Shown: positions 1-8,187, numbered from the stretch's first letter. The stretch: 64,000 bases of DNA from Salinibacillus kushneri (GCF_900111405.1 NZ_FOHJ01000001.1:186001-250000), one strand, 5' to 3'. Numbers and translations are program-made. The notes: a model not told the origin generated them from the letters alone.

Positions 1-361
1 CAAAGGCAAATTCAGCAGGTTCACGAACATCCAAAATTGAGATTTTTTCATTTCCTTCAATTTTTTTACGCAAATCATCTAAATTCACAACTTCTTCATG
101 TTTTGTTTCTTCTTTCGCTTCTTCCTCACTCGCTTTACGTAAAAAATGTTTCAACACATCACCATCTTCAATGGTACCTAGATACTGATGGCCAGAGCTG
201 TCAGCCCAAGCCTTTAAGTCAGCTGTAGAACCTTTATCAGTAGCTTGAACCTCCATGACTTGACCTGGCTCTAAATTTGTAATAACTTTTTTTGTTTTTA
301 CAATTGGCATTGGACATGCCAAACCTTTTGCATCTAATACTTTATTTACTGAAATATCCAC
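1..361 (-). CDS. TusA-rhodanese fusion sulfurtransferase (3' end outside window)
   Basis: The visible 120 residues begin with a TusA/SirA domain (about residues 1-75) carrying the sulfur-accepting motif GLACPMP, followed by an acidic linker and the start of a rhodanese domain (ISILDVREPAEF). Such fusions relay sulfane sulfur from persulfides in the cytoplasm. The start is a GTG at 361, seven bases after a GGAGG; no ATG fits. It lies 16 bp downstream of the single-domain rhodanese gene, so both are probably transcribed from the operator-bearing promoter at 705-758. The gene runs off the left edge, so the rhodanese active-site cysteine and any later domain (some relatives carry further domains) are not visible. 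Domain calls are from sequence; the role in persulfide handling is inferred from family and from the CstR-type regulator nearby. Confidence 0.85.
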   Translation of the reverse strand, partial: MDISVNKVLDAKGLACPMPIVKTKKVITNLEPGQVMEVQATDKGSTADLKAWADSSGHQYLGTIEDGDVLKHFLRKASEEEAKEETKHEEVVNLDDLRKKIEGNEKISILDVREPAEFAF

Positions 362-377
362 AATATATTTCCTCCTT

Positions 378-677
378 TTATTTCTTTACTTCGTCTTTCC
401 ACTCAAGCATTCCGCCAACCATATTAATCACATCATATCCATGCGCTTCAAGAAACTGGCCAGCATTTCCACTTCTATTTCCTGAGCGACAGACCATTAT
501 GTGATTACGATTTCTGTCGATTTCATTTAGGCGCTCTGGCAACTCACCCAGTGGAATATGCTTTGCACCTGGAATTTTCCCATGTGCTACCTCTTCATGT
601 TCACGAACGTCAATAATGCTGATATTATCGTTTGTTTTTAGTTTGTCCGCCAGCTCCTCCGGAGAAATTTCCTTCAC
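378..677 (-). CDS. Single-domain rhodanese sulfurtransferase
   Basis: A 99-residue rhodanese-like domain protein. The N-terminal half has the family pattern ISIIDVREHEEVAHGKIPGA and the active-site loop CRSGNRS carries the catalytic cysteine that forms a persulfide. I place the start at the GTG at 677, eight bases after AGGAGG; the more upstream GTG at 686 overlaps the ribosome binding site itself and is unlikely. It precedes the TusA-rhodanese fusion gene and is preceded by two copies of a CstR-type operator (705-720 and 743-758), so it is probably induced by persulfide stress. Likely a cytoplasmic persulfide/thiosulfate sulfurtransferase; its exact acceptor cannot be told from sequence. Confidence 0.88.
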   Translation of the reverse strand: MKEISPEELADKLKTNDNISIIDVREHEEVAHGKIPGAKHIPLGELPERLNEIDRNRNHIMVCRSGNRSGNAGQFLEAHGYDVINMVGGMLEWKDEVKK

Positions 678-704
678 CCTTTCCACCTCCTATGATTTCT
701 TCTT

Positions 705-758
705 ATACTCCCCCGTGTATTTTAGGAAGACCCACAAAAATCATACTACAGGGGGTAT
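705..758 (-). promoter_or_regulatory. Tandem CstR-type operators upstream of rhodanese genes
   Basis: Two 16-bp sites of the form ATAC-N8-GTAT lie here: ATACTCCCCCGTGTAT at 705-720 and ATACTACAGGGGGTAT at 743-758, 38 bp apart. Both have a run of C or G beside AT-rich ends, as in operators of the CsoR/CstR family. They sit between the 3' end of the DsrE-like gene and the rhodanese start, so they should control the rhodanese and TusA-rhodanese pair. Assignment to CstR is inference from motif type and from the cstR gene at 1639-1899. Confidence 0.7.
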
Positions 759-777
759 ATTTTCATTTAAAAAAATT

Positions 778-1257
778 TTAGATGAATAAGTTAATATCTC
801 CATCTTCGGCATCACCAATATAAGCAGCAACACCTGCATAATCTAATCCATCAATAAGCTCTTCTTTTTGAAGTCCTAAAAGGTCCATTGTCATTGTACA
901 GGCTATTAATTTCACATCTTGTTCCTGCGCCATTTCAATAAGTTGAGGTAACGGCATGGCGTTGTGTTTTTTCATAACATCCCTTATCATTTTTGGCCCC
1001 ATACCAGCAAAATTCATTTTTGAAAGTCCCATTTTATCTGCACCACGAGGCATCATTTTTCCAAACATTTTTTCCATAAAGTTCTTTTTTACTGGTACCT
1101 GCTCTTCTTTACGAAGCGCATTTAATCCCCAAAATGTATGGAAGATCGTCACTTCATGATCATATGCAGCTGCACCGTTTGCAATAATATAAGCAGCCAT
1201 GGCCTTGTCATAATCCCCACTAAATAATACAATAGTTGTTTTCTTTTTCTCAGTCAT
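778..1257 (-). CDS. DsrE/DsrF/DrsH-like family protein
   Basis: A 159-residue protein of the DsrE/F/H-like family often found beside TusA and rhodanese genes. The N-terminus has the Rossmann-like strand TTIVLFSGDYDKAMAAYIIA and the central part is rich in methionine and lysine. A cysteine occurs in the late segment LIACTMTMDLLG, the position of the conserved cysteine in this family. It follows the frameshifted TusA gene by 21 bp on the same strand, with an RBS (GAGG) near 1265. The family is thought to exchange sulfane sulfur or act as a membrane-associated carrier; the precise substrate is unknown. Expression is probably from the operator region at 1533-1548. Confidence 0.85.
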   Translation of the reverse strand: MTEKKKTTIVLFSGDYDKAMAAYIIANGAAAYDHEVTIFHTFWGLNALRKEEQVPVKKNFMEKMFGKMMPRGADKMGLSKMNFAGMGPKMIRDVMKKHNAMPLPQLIEMAQEQDVKLIACTMTMDLLGLQKEELIDGLDYAGVAAYIGDAEDGDINLFI

Positions 1258-1278
1258 GATGATTGCCTCCTCTTTGAT

Positions 1279-1504
1279 TTAAGCTTTTTGTACCCGAAAT
1301 TTAAATATACCTTCTTCTTCTATATCTTTTAATAATTCATGACCACCTGATTTTACCCAAGCTGTTAAATCGACTTTGGCACCTTTATCTGTTGGATGAA
1401 TTTCTAAGACTTCACCTGATTGAATTTCTTCAATCGCTTTTTTCGTTTTTACAATCGGCATTGGACATGCTAATCCTTTTGCGTCGTTTTTTAATGTTCA
1501 TCAT
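1279..1504 (-). pseudogene. TusA-family sulfur carrier, frameshifted near its start
   Basis: The frame from 1461 encodes most of a TusA/SirA domain closely resembling that of the fusion gene at 1-361. The real start signals (RBS AAAGGAG near 1516 and ATGATG at 1499-1504) are in another frame. The conserved segment DAKGLACP, containing the sulfur-carrying cysteine, reads in the downstream frame from about 1490. A run of six A (minus strand, 1487-1492) separates the two frames; five A would give one continuous protein beginning MMNIKNDAKGLACP. As written, translation from the ATG at 1461 would lose the cysteine. Either a real +1 frameshift, a sequencing error, or slippage on the A6 run. First gene of a unit with the DsrE-like gene. 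Confidence 0.75.
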
Positions 1505-1532
1505 AAATTTCTCCTTTATATATAAAATACTA

Positions 1533-1548
1533 ATACGGGTAGGGGTAT
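1533..1548 (-). promoter_or_regulatory. CstR-type operator upstream of tusA-dsrE unit
   Basis: ATACGGGTAGGGGTAT has the same ATAC-N8-GTAT layout as the sites at 705-720, 743-758 and 2133-2148. It is about 28 bp upstream of the tusA-like ATG, where it would overlap the promoter. Function is inferred. Confidence 0.7.
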
Positions 1549-1552
1549 GTTT

Positions 1553-1589
1553 AACTTTTAAAAAAAATGGGGTTAAATAAGTTTAACCC
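1553..1589 (-). terminator. Terminator of cstR
   Basis: The stem GGGTTAAA/TTTAACCC (1570-1589) with a TAAG-type loop is followed on the minus strand by a long T run. It separates cstR from the tusA unit, showing that the latter needs its own promoter. Confidence 0.8.
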
Positions 1590-1638
1590 AACGGTATTCA
1601 CCTTAAATTATACACTTAACTTTGTCAAACAGAAAACT

Positions 1639-1899
1639 TTATCTACTTTTGACAAGTAGATTCACGGCTTCATGGATAAGGTCTTCGGAAGATTCACCTG
1701 TTTCCATTTCTTTACGAATACACTGTTCAAGGTTTTCACTGACGATCACGGCAATTGTTCGGTCTAAAGCACTTCGAACAGCAGACATTTGATTCACTAC
1801 GTCACGACATTCTTTGTCTTCTTCCATCATTTTTAATAATCCCCGGACTTGACCCTCGATTCGTTTTACTCTGTTTTTTACTTTTTCATCATACTTCAT
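1639..1899 (-). CDS. cstR: CstR-like persulfide-sensing repressor (CsoR family)
   Basis: An 86-residue all-helical DUF156/CsoR-family repressor. Cysteines fall at residues 31 (KECRDVV) and 60 (NLEQC), the two positions that form the sulfur-sensing disulfide/polysulfide in Staphylococcus CstR. The copper-binding histidine expected four residues before the second cysteine in CsoR is an asparagine here, which argues for a persulfide sensor and against a copper sensor. An RBS (GAGGAGGTGTCC) precedes the ATG at 1899. Neighbours are TusA, DsrE and rhodanese genes, the classic CstR-controlled set, and four 16-bp candidate operators lie around it. In known CstR systems persulfide stress releases the repressor. 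I see no copy of the operator immediately before cstR itself; the nearest is 234 bp upstream. Confidence 0.85.
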   Translation of the reverse strand: MKYDEKVKNRVKRIEGQVRGLLKMMEEDKECRDVVNQMSAVRSALDRTIAVIVSENLEQCIRKEMETGESSEDLIHEAVNLLVKSR

Positions 1900-2132
1900 A
1901 AGGACACCTCCTCTATACCTTTTAATTTTATTATTGAATTCATAACCAAAGTGACATTTTAAAAAAGTTTCTTTCTAGCTGAATACATTTTAGCTTGATT
2001 AGGGAATGTATAAATGAATATTATGAATTTTTTCCAATAAAGTAGTTTGATAATCAGTTTAGTTAAGATTTTACTCGTGTTTTTAAGTTTAAGCAAAAAT
2101 ATTCGCCCTTAACTAATTCGTCATCATATTTT

Positions 2133-2148
2133 ATACCCCTATAGGTAT
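2133..2148 (+). promoter_or_regulatory. CstR-type operator upstream of GerD-like lipoprotein gene
   Basis: ATACCCCTATAGGTAT is the most symmetrical of the four ATAC-N8-GTAT sites in the first 2.2 kb. It lies about 60 bp before the lipoprotein start and 234 bp upstream of the divergent cstR. Assignment to CstR is inference. Confidence 0.65.
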
Positions 2149-2208
2149 ATTGTCAACCCTGTTGATTACTTTTCATTTAATAACCCTTCCATAGGAGGAT
2201 TGTATAAA

Positions 2209-2598
2209 TTGAAATATAAGATATTCGCCGTATTGTTTACTACTCTTTTATTAACTAGTTGCATGCAACAACTTGGACCGAATTCTGCGGAAGATTTAGG
2301 TCAGGGGATGATGAATGAGGTTTTGACACCAGAATTATTCTCGGAAATGATGATGACAACTGAAATGCAGAATACAATGGTTAAGATTATGGCATCTCCA
2401 GAAATGCGTGACCAAATGGTTAAAATTATGTCCGAAGAAGAAATGAAACAAACAATGGTAGAAATCATGAGTACTCCCGAAATGAGAGAGGTTATGAGTA
2501 ATGTTATGACCTCACCTGATATGCGCAATCAAATGATTGAAATGATGAAAACCCCAGAGATTGTCGATATTATCACAGAGACTTTGAATGAACAATAA
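2209..2598 (+). CDS. Methionine-rich repeat lipoprotein, GerD-like
   Basis: A 129-residue predicted lipoprotein. The signal peptide (KYKIFAVLFTTLLLTSC) ends in a lipobox LLTSC. The rest is six tandem repeats of about 13 residues with the pattern M-x-x-P-E-M-R-x-x-M-v-x-I, strongly enriched in Met and Glu, predicted as helix. The repeat style recalls the spore germination lipoprotein GerD (patterns such as PEMRxxM), but the protein is shorter than typical GerD, so it may be a relative rather than the orthologue. I chose the TTG at 2209, ten bases after AGGAGG; the TTG at 2200 is only one base after it. The CstR-type operator at 2133-2148 is immediately upstream, an unexpected partner for a germination-like gene. 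Metal binding through methionines is possible but unproved. Confidence 0.7.
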   Translation: MKYKIFAVLFTTLLLTSCMQQLGPNSAEDLGQGMMNEVLTPELFSEMMMTTEMQNTMVKIMASPEMRDQMVKIMSEEEMKQTMVEIMSTPEMREVMSNVMTSPDMRNQMIEMMKTPEIVDIITETLNEQ

Positions 2599-3072
2599 AC
2601 CCTAGATATAATATAGGAGGCAAGCATACAATCCTTTCAAGAAATAAAATCAATAAGAGATACAGAATCCTTTATTAAATCCTCCCATTAACTTTTATTT
2701 ATCTATCCAAGGAAAACTGTAGCGTTTGCCATGCTTTACTTCCACAAATAGGGGCAATTATGGATAACTATCCAAAAATTAGGTCAGATATCCGTTAGTC
2801 AAAAATAAACGGTTACTTTTCTATTTTTACTGTACCAGTATTAATACTGTTTATTAAGGTAAAGAATATTTTAGAGAAGCTCGATTTGTCCATGTAGAAG
2901 AATTTGATAAAAGATTAAAGAGGATATATGAATCTTACTACTCCTACTAAATCTTTTAATTGAATTTTTTCACATGCGTTTAGGGACTCATTTCCATGTT
3001 CAGTATGATGTACTATATAGTTTATAATATGCTATTATTAATTCATACTTTTTTATAGGATTTCTGAACTTT
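2599..3072. other. Gene-poor stretch with short coding-like tails
   Basis: About 470 bp with no convincing gene. On the plus strand 2861-2950 reads as a 29-residue acidic/aromatic tail (ends KRIYESYYSY, stop) preceded directly by a stop. On the minus strand near 2695-2760 there is another short tail (ends RYSFPWIDK). Both could be ends of decayed genes; I do not recognise them. A possible -10 (TATAAT, 3023-3028) precedes the zinc-ribbon gene. Confidence 0.35.
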
Positions 3073-3261
3073 ATGGAAGTGACAGATGTGAAATTCTTGA
3101 AATGGATAATCGATGAAAAATGCCCCCATTGTAAAAATAAATTAGATAGTTCAAAAACATTCAGTTTTGTAGGTAAGATTTCTAAATATTGCTCTAGCTG
3201 CTCGTATAGGAAAGAGTTCCATCCAGGACTTCAAACTGTAGTAGAGACAACGAAAAAATGA
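3073..3261 (+). CDS. Small zinc-ribbon protein, function unknown
   Basis: A 62-residue protein with two cysteine pairs, CPHC at residues 17-20 and a later C-S-S-C pair, spaced as in a zinc ribbon. The short hydrophobic/basic N-terminus is not a signal peptide. The ribosome binding site is weak (AGGATTT). It has a possible TATAAT -10 about 45 bp upstream and is closed by a good terminator at 3272-3308, both arguing for a real transcript. I cannot name the family; many bacilli carry orphan zinc-ribbon proteins of this size. Confidence 0.55.
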   Translation: MEVTDVKFLKWIIDEKCPHCKNKLDSSKTFSFVGKISKYCSSCSYRKEFHPGLQTVVETTKK

Positions 3262-3271
3262 CTAAAATTGA

Positions 3272-3308
3272 ACCCCTAAGAGCGGAGCAATGGCTTTTAG
3301 GGGTTTTT
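3272..3308 (+). terminator. Rho-independent terminator of zinc-ribbon gene
   Basis: The stem ACCCCTAA/TTAGGGGT (3272-3304) is followed by TTTTT on the plus strand. It overlaps the 3' end of the convergent dead acetyltransferase. Confidence 0.8.
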
Positions 3309-3581
3309 ACTTAATTCTAGATGATTCACTAACATGCTACGCCATCTATTCATTGTTTTTGTTTGAACAGCACAATATCCGTTTTCTTTTAAATATTGAT
3401 GTTGTTTTTTCATTAGCTGGAGAAGCAATACCATGCTTTCTATAATTGTGTACACCCCATCTAACCAACTATAAAATTTCTTATCATCAAGTTCATATTC
3501 AATTTTATATCCAATTACCTTTTTACCATCCATGGCAGTAATAACTAATAATTTAGGTTTACTTCTCATTTTGTTGATCAA
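3297..3581 (-). pseudogene. GNAT acetyltransferase remnant with scrambled motif A
   Basis: The frame encodes 94 residues related to small GNAT acetyltransferases: GYKIEYELDDKKFYSWLDGV, then LMKKQHQYLKENGY and TKTMNRWRSML. The acetyl-CoA loop between them is nonsense in this frame (YTIIESMVLLLQ), whereas the next frame over the same bases reads VHNYRKHGIAS, the expected motif A. Two compensating single-base indels therefore scramble about ten residues. The N-terminal 30 or so residues and the C-terminal strand (after NML in relatives, LNIKSGF) are missing as well. The gene is almost certainly inactive. Confidence 0.75.
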
Positions 3582-3823
3582 ATCATCCTTTCAAATCAGT
3601 AAAATTGGAATAGACAAGACTTTGAATATTGATTGCCACATAATCGGCTCAATTACTAATAATTAAATTGTTTTATAGTTAATGTTAATGTACTTATAAA
3701 TAAAGCTGTAAACATTTTATTGTTTACAGCTTTACCACTCCATTTTGAAGCATATATTTGCCATGAGTTTTTTGAAGCATAGCATTGCCATTCCGGCAAG
3801 ATTATGGTTCAAGTTACAAACAT

Positions 3824-3851
3824 AAAAAAACCACCATATTATGTATGGTGG
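3824..3851 (-). terminator. Terminator of ssrA
   Basis: CCACCATA/TATGGTGG hairpin (3831-3851) followed by seven T on the minus strand. Its first arm begins in the terminal CCA region of tmRNA, so termination comes right after the mature 3' end. Confidence 0.85.
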
Positions 3852-4206
3852 AGACGGTGGGAATCGAACCCACGTCCAGAGATATCGTCACTCAGGTATC
3901 TACGTGTGTAGTCGCTATATTGTCATTCGCCAGCTTTTCAGCCTAACGACTGGCTTCCAAGTGGCTAGTCTGATTGGAATTCTTCTGTCAGCCTCAGACG
4001 GCGACTAACAGCATAGCCCACTTGATTTGAGACCCTTCAATCTGCCACATGGGCGATAGCAGGAAGGATCCTAGCAGAGCTTACGCTGCTGCTAGAGTAG
4101 TGTTATTATTGTTTCCAGTTATATTTAACTGAGTAACGTTTTACGAGACGTAACCTCGACACGCAACCCAAGCTCGATCTATCCCTGTCGAATCCGTAAC
4201 GTCCCC
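3846..4206 (-). ncRNA. ssrA: Transfer-messenger RNA (tmRNA)
   Basis: A 361-nt tmRNA. The 5' end GGGGACGTTACGG with a following TTCGACAGGG and the 3' end GGTTCGATTCCCACC plus GTCTCCACCA are the tRNA-like halves. The messenger part follows TAAATATAACT, exactly as in B. subtilis, then a GGA resume codon; read in frame it gives the tag GNNNNTTLAAA before TAA (with the tRNA-charged Ala, AGNNNNTTLAAA). It lies just downstream of smpB, its protein partner in ribosome rescue. A promoter with TTGAAA, 16-bp spacer and TATAAT is at 4267-4294, leaving a 5' leader to be removed by RNase P. Confidence 0.95.
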
Positions 4207-4266
4207 GGATTTAGTAAAGATAGTGGCTTGAGTTTGCCAATGTCGTCTCTTTCAACGACAATTCTT

Positions 4267-4294
4267 ATTATAACACATCAGCATCTCTTTTCAA
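4267..4294 (-). promoter_or_regulatory. Promoter of ssrA
   Basis: TTGAAA (4289-4294), 16-bp spacer, TATAAT (4267-4272) on the minus strand, about 60 bp ahead of the mature tmRNA 5' end. Confidence 0.65.
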
Positions 4295-4318
4295 CAGAAT
4301 TACTACTGGTACATCCTG

Positions 4319-4780
4319 TTAATACTGGTTTTTCATCGCGCGTTCCATATCCCGTTTTGCCTGCTTGCGTTTTAAGGTCTCACGTTTATCATATTTCTTC
4401 TTACCCTTACCGAGACCAATTAAAACTTTTGCTACACCATTTTTAATATACATTTTTAAGGGAACTAAGGAATAACCTTCCTGCTGCGTTTTTCCAACTA
4501 ACTTGTCAATTTCTTTTCGATGGAGTAACAGCTTCCTGGTCCGTACAGGATCATGGTTAAAGCGATTTCCCTGTTCATACGTGGAAATATGCATATTATG
4601 GAGGAACACCTCGCCTCGGTCAACACGGGCAAATGAGTCTTTTAAGTTAACCCGGCGATCACGGATCGATTTAATCTCCGTTCCTTGTAATACAATTCCT
4701 GCCTCATATGTTTCTTCTATAAAAAAATCATGGTTGGCCTTTCGATTTTGCGCAATGACATTCCCTTGACCTTTTGGCAT
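4319..4780 (-). CDS. smpB: SsrA-binding protein SmpB
   Basis: A 153-residue SmpB that binds the tRNA-like part of tmRNA and delivers it to stalled ribosomes. The N-terminus ([20 protein letters not shown]) and the central [23 protein letters not shown] are family hallmarks; the basic C-terminal tail ([21 protein letters not shown]) enters the ribosomal A site. The start at 4780 follows AGGAGG by seven bases; an in-frame upstream ATG at 4804 lacks a binding site. ssrA follows directly. In B. subtilis rnr is immediately upstream; here a plus-strand GNAT gene has been placed between. Confidence 0.96.
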   Translation of the reverse strand: MPKGQGNVIAQNRKANHDFFIEETYEAGIVLQGTEIKSIRDRRVNLKDSFARVDRGEVFLHNMHISTYEQGNRFNHDPVRTRKLLLHRKEIDKLVGKTQQEGYSLVPLKMYIKNGVAKVLIGLGKGKKKYDKRETLKRKQAKRDMERAMKNQY

Positions 4781-4965
4781 AGCAAAACCTCCTATTCGTG
4801 ACATACAAAATATTTTACCAAAAGCAGCCCTTTATGAAAAGAAATCTTCATTGTTCAAGGGGTTGAAGCGTTATTTTCATACAATTGCAAACCTTTTTAT
4901 AGACTTATTTTACGTCTTTATGAGAATATAAAGGAGGAATCTATACATAGGAGGATTCATCCATC

Positions 4966-5847
4966 ATGACGAACCAACTGTTACAAATTCGCAAGTTAAC
5001 AGAAAATGATTATGACCTGTTAAACAGGATGGAAACAGGCATTGAAGATGATTATGTAGTACGAATCTTTCCTAAACTGATTAATAGTCATCAACATGAA
5101 CTATACGGCTTGTTTCACGGTGAGCAAATGCTGTCTGTTGCAGGGTATTCCATTTATTTAGATCAATATGCTATGTTAGGAAGACTCAGAAGTGACAAGC
5201 GTTTTTTAGGAAAGGGACATGCGACGGAATTGCTCAAAGCTATCATTAAGGATTTGAAGACCAGGCCAGATGTTAAATGGATTGGAGCTAATACAGAAAT
5301 CCATAACAAACCTGCCTTAAAAGTACTTGAAAAACTGGGGTTTCCAGCTCACCCACCCTTATATCCAGTGAAATTGTACAGAGGAGAAACGGTTCAAGGG
5401 ACACCCGGACCTAAATGGGAAAAGCTTCAGACAAAACAGGAAAAGCGTCATATTTTAAACTTATTCTCAGATAGTGATTTTGAAGTCTTCCCTTATGAAT
5501 GCTACTACCCGTTCCCCTATCAGGACGGTTTTCTTAGTGATGACGATTTAGAAGAATCCTTGTTTTTTGCAAATAAAGATCGTACCCGCTTTTTTATCAT
5601 GAAAGAGGACCAAAAGAAGGAGCTCTATGCCATGGTAATGTATCCATGGAATGATCACTTTGAACAGGCAGGATTCTGGGATACGGTGATGAATCAATTG
5701 CAGACGACTTTTACTGAGCACCGGTTATGGATTGATTTTATGGAAGAAGGACTGGAGCGGGCCAAAAACTTAGATACATTTGAAATCCGGAAGCCATGGG
5801 TTTTACATGGAGTCTGGAAGGATATTGAAGGAGAACGTTTACCCTGA
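4966..5847 (+). CDS. GNAT family N-acetyltransferase
   Basis: A 293-residue protein with an N-terminal GNAT domain (about residues 5-130). Motif A is visible as GRLRSDKRFLGKGHATELL, the acetyl-CoA pyrophosphate loop, and EIHNKPALKVLEKLGF matches motif B. The C-terminal 150 residues form a second, less conserved region of the kind seen in two-lobed GNAT proteins; no substrate can be assigned. The ATG follows AGGAGG by eight bases. It is on the plus strand between smpB and rnr, interrupting an otherwise standard minus-strand cluster, and has its own terminator, which suggests a lineage-specific insertion. Confidence 0.85.
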   Translation: MTNQLLQIRKLTENDYDLLNRMETGIEDDYVVRIFPKLINSHQHELYGLFHGEQMLSVAGYSIYLDQYAMLGRLRSDKRFLGKGHATELLKAIIKDLKTRPDVKWIGANTEIHNKPALKVLEKLGFPAHPPLYPVKLYRGETVQGTPGPKWEKLQTKQEKRHILNLFSDSDFEVFPYECYYPFPYQDGFLSDDDLEESLFFANKDRTRFFIMKEDQKKELYAMVMYPWNDHFEQAGFWDTVMNQLQTTFTEHRLWIDFMEEGLERAKNLDTFEIRKPWVLHGVWKDIEGERLP

Positions 5848-5861
5848 ATCCATACGTACGA

Positions 5862-5897
5862 AGGGGACTTAGTCTTAATTTAAGTCCCCTCTTTTTT
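5862..5897 (+). terminator. Terminator of GNAT gene
   Basis: AGGGGACTTA/TAAGTCCCCT stem with nine-base loop followed by CTTTTTTATT. It abuts the end of convergent rnr. Confidence 0.85.
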
Positions 5898-8187
5898 ATT
5901 TCTTCTTTTTTCCTTTTTTTGGTGCACTTTGATAGAACGGCTTATGCTTTGACTTTTTATCTTTTTTAGAGCCGTTTTTACCCTCTTTTTTCTTCGGTTT
6001 CTTTTCCTTCGCTTTGATTACTGTAGGCCGATCTTTAACTGGCTTTTCTTTCCGAGGCTTCATACCGACAATTTCAAAATCAATGTCACGTTCGTCGATG
6101 TTTACATTGATACAACGAACGGTAATTTCATCCCCAATTCTAAAGACATTACCTGTTCTTTCCCCAATCATGGCATAATGACGCTCTTCAAAATGGTAAT
6201 AATCATCCGTTAAATAACTGACGTGGACAAGTCCTTCTATCGTATTTGGAAGTTCAACAAACATGCCAAAACCGGTAACAGAGCTAATAACTCCATCGAA
6301 CTCCTGTGCAATCTTCGTCTGCATATATTCACATTTCTTCAAATCATCGGTTTCCCGTTCAGCGTCAACAGCCCGTCTTTCCATAAAGGACGTATGTCTT
6401 GCAATGTCCGGCAATTTCTCCTTCCATTTTTCTCTGGTTTCATCATCCATCTTTTCATCAATTAGATAAGTACGGATTAAGCGATGGACGATTAAATCCG
6501 GGTAACGTCTAATTGGTGATGTGAAATGGGTATAAAACTCCGTTGAAAGCCCAAAGTGCCCTAAGCTTTGCGGGTCATATTTCGCCTGTTGCATGGAACG
6601 AAGCATCAGTTTTGAAATCACCATATCTTCTTGTGTACCTTTTACTTCTTCAAGTACCGATTGTAAAGCCTTGGGATGGATTTCGTTGGCTGTTCCACGC
6701 ACAACGTAACCAAGATTAGCAATAAATTCAAAGAAGTGCTCCAGCTTCTCTGGCTTCGGCTCCTCATGAATTCGGTGAATAAACGGAACCTGCATCCAGT
6801 GGAAGTGCTCCGCTACCGTTTCATTGGCAGACAGCATAAATTCCTCAATGAGTTTTTCACCGACGGAGCGTTCCCGTAATACGACATCTGTAGCTTCTCC
6901 TGCTTCATTGACTTCAACCTTTGCTTCTTTAAAATCAAAGTCAATCGCACCACGTTCCATTCGTTTGGTACGAAGAATCTGTGCTAAGTCCTCCATATCT
7001 TGAAGCATTGGTGTAATGTGGCCATACTTCTCCTTTAGTTCCTGATCGTCATTGACCAAAATTTCATTCACGTCATGATAGGTCATTCGCTCCGTTGTTT
7101 TGATAACACTTTGAAAAATTTCGTGGTCGACAATTTCCCCTTTATCTGTGATTTCCATTTCACAGGATAAGGTTAGACGATCAACTTGTGGATTTAACGA
7201 ACAAATTCCATTTGATAACCGGTGCGGAATCATCGGGATTACACGGTCCGTTAAATAAACACTGGTTCCACGCTCTAATGCTTCTTTATCAATAGGTGTA
7301 TTTTCTTTAACATAATAGGATACATCCGCAATATATACCCCAAGTTTATAGTTGCCGTTGTCCAATTTCTTCACAGTAACGGCGTCATCTAAGTCCTTAG
7401 CATCTGCACCATCAATCGTAATGATTAGCTCATCACGGAGGTCACGCCTGTTCTCAATCTCTGAGGGATCAATCTTATCAGGGACTTGATTGGCTTGCTC
7501 CATCACTTCATCCGGAAAATCAGCTTTTATTCCATGCTTGTAAATGACAGATAAAATATCAATACCAGGGTCGTTTTTATGGCCAAGAATCTCAACAACA
7601 GCCCCCTCGGCACTCATGCGGTCCTCTGGGAACTTCGTAATCTCGACAATAACCTTATGGCCATCTACTGCCCCACTTGTTACACCTTTAGGAATAAAAA
7701 TATCATTTGGAATCCGTTTATCATCCGCAATGACAAAGCCAAAGTAACCATTATCCTGATAAGTTCCTACGATACGATTGGTATTCCTCTCCAGTATGCG
7801 AATCACCGTTCCCTCAGGACGCTGACCACTAGCACCACCAGATTCAATCCGGACCAAAACCCGGTCGTTATTCATAGCAGAATTTAAATCGCGATGATTG
7901 ATAAATACGTCATCTTTTTCCTCTTCATCCGGAATTAAAAAGGCAAAGCCTTTTGCGTGCATTTGAATCGTCCCGCGAATTAAATTCATTTTTTCCGGTA
8001 AGCCATAACGATTTTTTCGTGTTCGAACAAGTTCCCCTTCCTGCTCGAGTTCATTTAACGTTTTTACTAAATCTTTAAATGAATCTACATTTTCATCTAA
8101 TTCGAGTACTTCTTCAATCTCATGTACAGAGAGTGGTTTTGCATTTTCATTAAAATATGAAAGAATTTTTTCTTTTAGTGTACTCAT
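5896..8187 (-). CDS. rnr: Ribonuclease R
   Basis: A 763-residue 3'-5' exoribonuclease of the RNase II/R family, acting on structured RNA and, with tmRNA-SmpB, on defective messages. Order: winged-helix N-terminus (1-65), cold-shock domains (70-210), RNB catalytic domain with the magnesium-binding run [12 protein letters not shown] (259-270), S1 domain (about 640-710) and a lysine-rich tail ending KKGKKKK. Start ATG follows GGAAGGTGATAAT. In this genome it is separated from est by a 620-bp repeat-rich spacer, so it probably has its own promoter there. Confidence 0.97.
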   Translation of the reverse strand: MSTLKEKILSYFNENAKPLSVHEIEEVLELDENVDSFKDLVKTLNELEQEGELVRTRKNRYGLPEKMNLIRGTIQMHAKGFAFLIPDEEEKDDVFINHRDLNSAMNNDRVLVRIESGGASGQRPEGTVIRILERNTNRIVGTYQDNGYFGFVIADDKRIPNDIFIPKGVTSGAVDGHKVIVEITKFPEDRMSAEGAVVEILGHKNDPGIDILSVIYKHGIKADFPDEVMEQANQVPDKIDPSEIENRRDLRDELIITIDGADAKDLDDAVTVKKLDNGNYKLGVYIADVSYYVKENTPIDKEALERGTSVYLTDRVIPMIPHRLSNGICSLNPQVDRLTLSCEMEITDKGEIVDHEIFQSVIKTTERMTYHDVNEILVNDDQELKEKYGHITPMLQDMEDLAQILRTKRMERGAIDFDFKEAKVEVNEAGEATDVVLRERSVGEKLIEEFMLSANETVAEHFHWMQVPFIHRIHEEPKPEKLEHFFEFIANLGYVVRGTANEIHPKALQSVLEEVKGTQEDMVISKLMLRSMQQAKYDPQSLGHFGLSTEFYTHFTSPIRRYPDLIVHRLIRTYLIDEKMDDETREKWKEKLPDIARHTSFMERRAVDAERETDDLKKCEYMQTKIAQEFDGVISSVTGFGMFVELPNTIEGLVHVSYLTDDYYHFEERHYAMIGERTGNVFRIGDEITVRCINVNIDERDIDFEIVGMKPRKEKPVKDRPTVIKAKEKKPKKKEGKNGSKKDKKSKHKPFYQSAPKKGKKKK

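Noticed and set aside
1639-1899. Copper-sensing CsoR
   Set aside because: The required histidine is Asn56, and the neighbours are sulfurtransferases rather than copA/copZ.
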